Shown: positions 62,817 to 64,000 of the stretch, piece by piece | How the letters are laid out: the number at the start of each line of letters is the position of its first letter | Position numbering within the stretch: position 1 is the stretch's first letter | NCBI RefSeq assembly: GCF_047303325.1 | Contig: NZ_JBKBEX010000006.1 | Location: 1-64,000 of the forward strand | Direction: 5' to 3' | Length of the DNA: 64,000 nucleotides | From: Polaromonas sp047303325 | GTDB lineage: Bacteria; Pseudomonadota; Gammaproteobacteria; Burkholderiales; Burkholderiaceae_C | Program-made: the position numbers and the translations under genes | Notes under the pieces: generated by a model | Databases searched by the model: none | Told to the model about the DNA's origin: nothing | What the model saw: the letters and a program-made list of their open reading frames with translations, nothing else

Positions 62817-63823
62817 ACGGATTCACTGTGAAGAATATTCCCCCCCCGCTTGCCCTGACCATGGGCGACGCATCCGGCATTGGGCCGGAGATCGTGGCGA
62901 AAGTACTTGCGAAGGGCGGCGAACGCGTCGTCGTGTTCGGCAGCCATGTCGTGATGCAGGACGCCGTGCGCCGGCTTGGGCTGGACATTGAGGTGCGGCG
63001 TATCGAAGCGCCCGATGCGGCCCGGTTCCAGCCGCGGGTCATTGAAGTCATCGAGGTCACCCGCATCACCGAGCCGCCGCCCATCGGGCAGGTCAGCGCG
63101 ATCTCCGGGCAGGCCGCATTCGACGCCATCGTTGCAGCCATCGCGGCGGCGAAGGCCGCAGAAGTGAGCGGCGTCGTCACGGCGCCGATCAACAAGGAGG
63201 CCATGGCCAGCGCGGGAATCCGCTACCCCGGCCATACGGAAATCCTGGCCGACTACGGCGGTGCCAAGCGCGTGGCGATGATGTTGGCGAATGACGACAT
63301 CCGCACGGTGCTTGTCACGATCCACACGTCGCTGCGCAAAGCGATAGAACAAGGCGATTTCGACGCCCAGATGTCCGCCATCCGGCTTGCGCACGAGGGT
63401 GGGAAGGCTCTCGGCTTCGCGGCCCCGCGTGTCGCCGTGGCGGGTCTTAACCCGCACGCAGGGGAAGGGGGTCTCTTCGGGGACGAGGAGATCAGGATCA
63501 TCCGGCCCGCCATCGACGCGGCCCGGGCCGAGGGCATCGATGCCACCGGCCCCTATCCGGGCGATACGGTCTTCATGCAAGCGCGCCAGGGCCGATTCGA
63601 CGTTGTCGTGGCCCAGTACCACGACCAGGGGCTGATCCCCGTGAAGTACCTCGGGCTGGAAAAAGGCGTGAACATCACGCTGGGCCTGCCCTTCGTGCGC
63701 ACCAGCCCGGATCACGGCACGGCATTCGACATCGCGGGCAAGGGTGTCGCGGACCACGCAAGCCTGGAAACGGCGCTTGCCTATGCAAAGCGCCTCGTCG
63801 CCGCGCAAACCCAGACGAACTAA
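62813..63823 (+). CDS. pdxA2: 4-phospho-threonate/erythronate dehydrogenase, PdxA2 type
   Basis: A 336-residue NAD-dependent dehydrogenase of the PdxA family. Motifs are MGDASGIGPEI, TAPINKEAMASAG, YPGHTEILADY, the metal-binding GLNPHAGEGG, then YHDQGLIPVKYLG. In the DUF1537 context the enzyme oxidises 4-phospho-threonate or -erythronate and decarboxylates to dihydroxyacetone phosphate; a vitamin B6 role is less likely. It is coupled to the kinase gene by ATGA. Confidence 0.9.
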   Translation: MNGFTVKNIPPPLALTMGDASGIGPEIVAKVLAKGGERVVVFGSHVVMQDAVRRLGLDIEVRRIEAPDAARFQPRVIEVIEVTRITEPPPIGQVSAISGQAAFDAIVAAIAAAKAAEVSGVVTAPINKEAMASAGIRYPGHTEILADYGGAKRVAMMLANDDIRTVLVTIHTSLRKAIEQGDFDAQMSAIRLAHEGGKALGFAAPRVAVAGLNPHAGEGGLFGDEEIRIIRPAIDAARAEGIDATGPYPGDTVFMQARQGRFDVVVAQYHDQGLIPVKYLGLEKGVNITLGLPFVRTSPDHGTAFDIAGKGVADHASLETALAYAKRLVAAQTQTN

Positions 63824-63827
63824 TTCA

Positions 63828-63855
63828 AAAAGTCAAAAGTCAAAAGTCAAAAGTC
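63828..63855. repeat. Tandem repeat, four 7-bp units (aaaagtc)
   Basis: Four exact units lie in the 49-base gap between the PdxA2-type stop and the next gene, immediately before its aaggaag ribosome binding site. Slippage would change the distance between the two genes. Confidence 0.8.
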
Positions 63856-63872
63856 AATAAGGAAGCACCATC

Positions 63873-64000
63873 ATGGGCCTACGTTTCATCTTCATGCTTA
63901 CGCGCAACGACCGCACGGTTCCGGATGCGTCACAGCAACTTCAGACCGCGCTCAGCCTTGGCGTGCGGCACATGGGGTTCAAGGACATCGGCTTGCCAAT
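63873..64000 (+). CDS. Start of a third gene in the acid-sugar operon (cut by the window)
   Basis: The frame opens at ATG 63873 after aataaggaag and runs 42 codons without a stop to the window end. The start MGLRFIFMLTRNDRTVPDA followed by LQTALSLGVRHMGFKDIGLP looks like a beta/alpha-barrel protein. It follows the kinase and dehydrogenase genes. The family cannot be fixed from this fragment. Confidence 0.6.
   Translation, partial: MGLRFIFMLTRNDRTVPDASQQLQTALSLGVRHMGFKDIGLP

Overview
The window is a high-GC chromosomal segment of a beta-proteobacterium. It most resembles the Comamonadaceae (Polaromonas, Variovorax or Rhodoferax type). This rests on gene content: an orphan Bug-type binding protein, NagR-type salicylate genes, an AtuA-type locus, many LysR and Lrp regulators and several ABC uptake systems. 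GC-rich palindromic intergenic repeats fit the same group. No rRNA, tRNA, CRISPR array, phage gene or transposase was seen. Coordinates, starts and families come from reading the sequence; no database search was run.

Layout. 1-669 is a gene-free block built as a long imperfect inverted repeat. 670-10518 is a D-amino-acid scavenging module: a RidA enamine deaminase diverges from an operon of peptide-type ABC transporter (binding protein, two permeases, two ATPases), a D-serine-dehydratase-like enzyme, an RpiR regulator and an N-acyl-D-amino-acid deacylase. 10592-19698 holds LysR regulators, a DUF2917 protein, a TfoX-like protein, gluconokinase, an AtuA-type pair followed by a Bug binding protein, an atypical metallo-beta-lactamase-fold protein, and a BLUF photoreceptor gene divergent from an FNR-like regulator. 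19861-32559 is core-like: a DUF6279-type lipoprotein, glmU, a lipoprotein, a DMT exporter with a divergent LysR gene, a DUF2339/DUF3999 membrane pair, a nitrobindin-like protein, an Lrp regulator and glmS.

Immediately after glmS the last 36 bp of that gene occur a second time, differing only at synonymous positions. The DNA then changes to accessory content: a cupin, a fragment of a short-chain dehydrogenase, and a complete-looking salicylate-to-gentisate cluster. That cluster is nagR, ferredoxin reductase, gentisate dioxygenase, fumarylpyruvate hydrolase, salicylate 5-hydroxylase large and small subunits and a Rieske ferredoxin. It is followed by a branched-chain-type ABC transporter with two binding proteins (to 45390). 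Related short repeats lie on both sides of this block, which makes it a candidate inserted island.

45513-61679 is amino-compound metabolism: an M20 amidohydrolase, an AraC-type and two Lrp-type regulators, a class III aminotransferase, a GhrA-like reductase, a GNAT protein, and a HAD/cupin/FAD-oxidase/binding-protein/MFS run. A compact operon of HAD phosphatase, APH-fold kinase and phospho-lyase-like PLP enzyme suggests kinase-then-lyase breakdown of an amino alcohol. 61755-64000 begins a four-carbon acid-sugar operon: DUF1537 kinase, PdxA2-type dehydrogenase and the start of a third gene cut by the window end.
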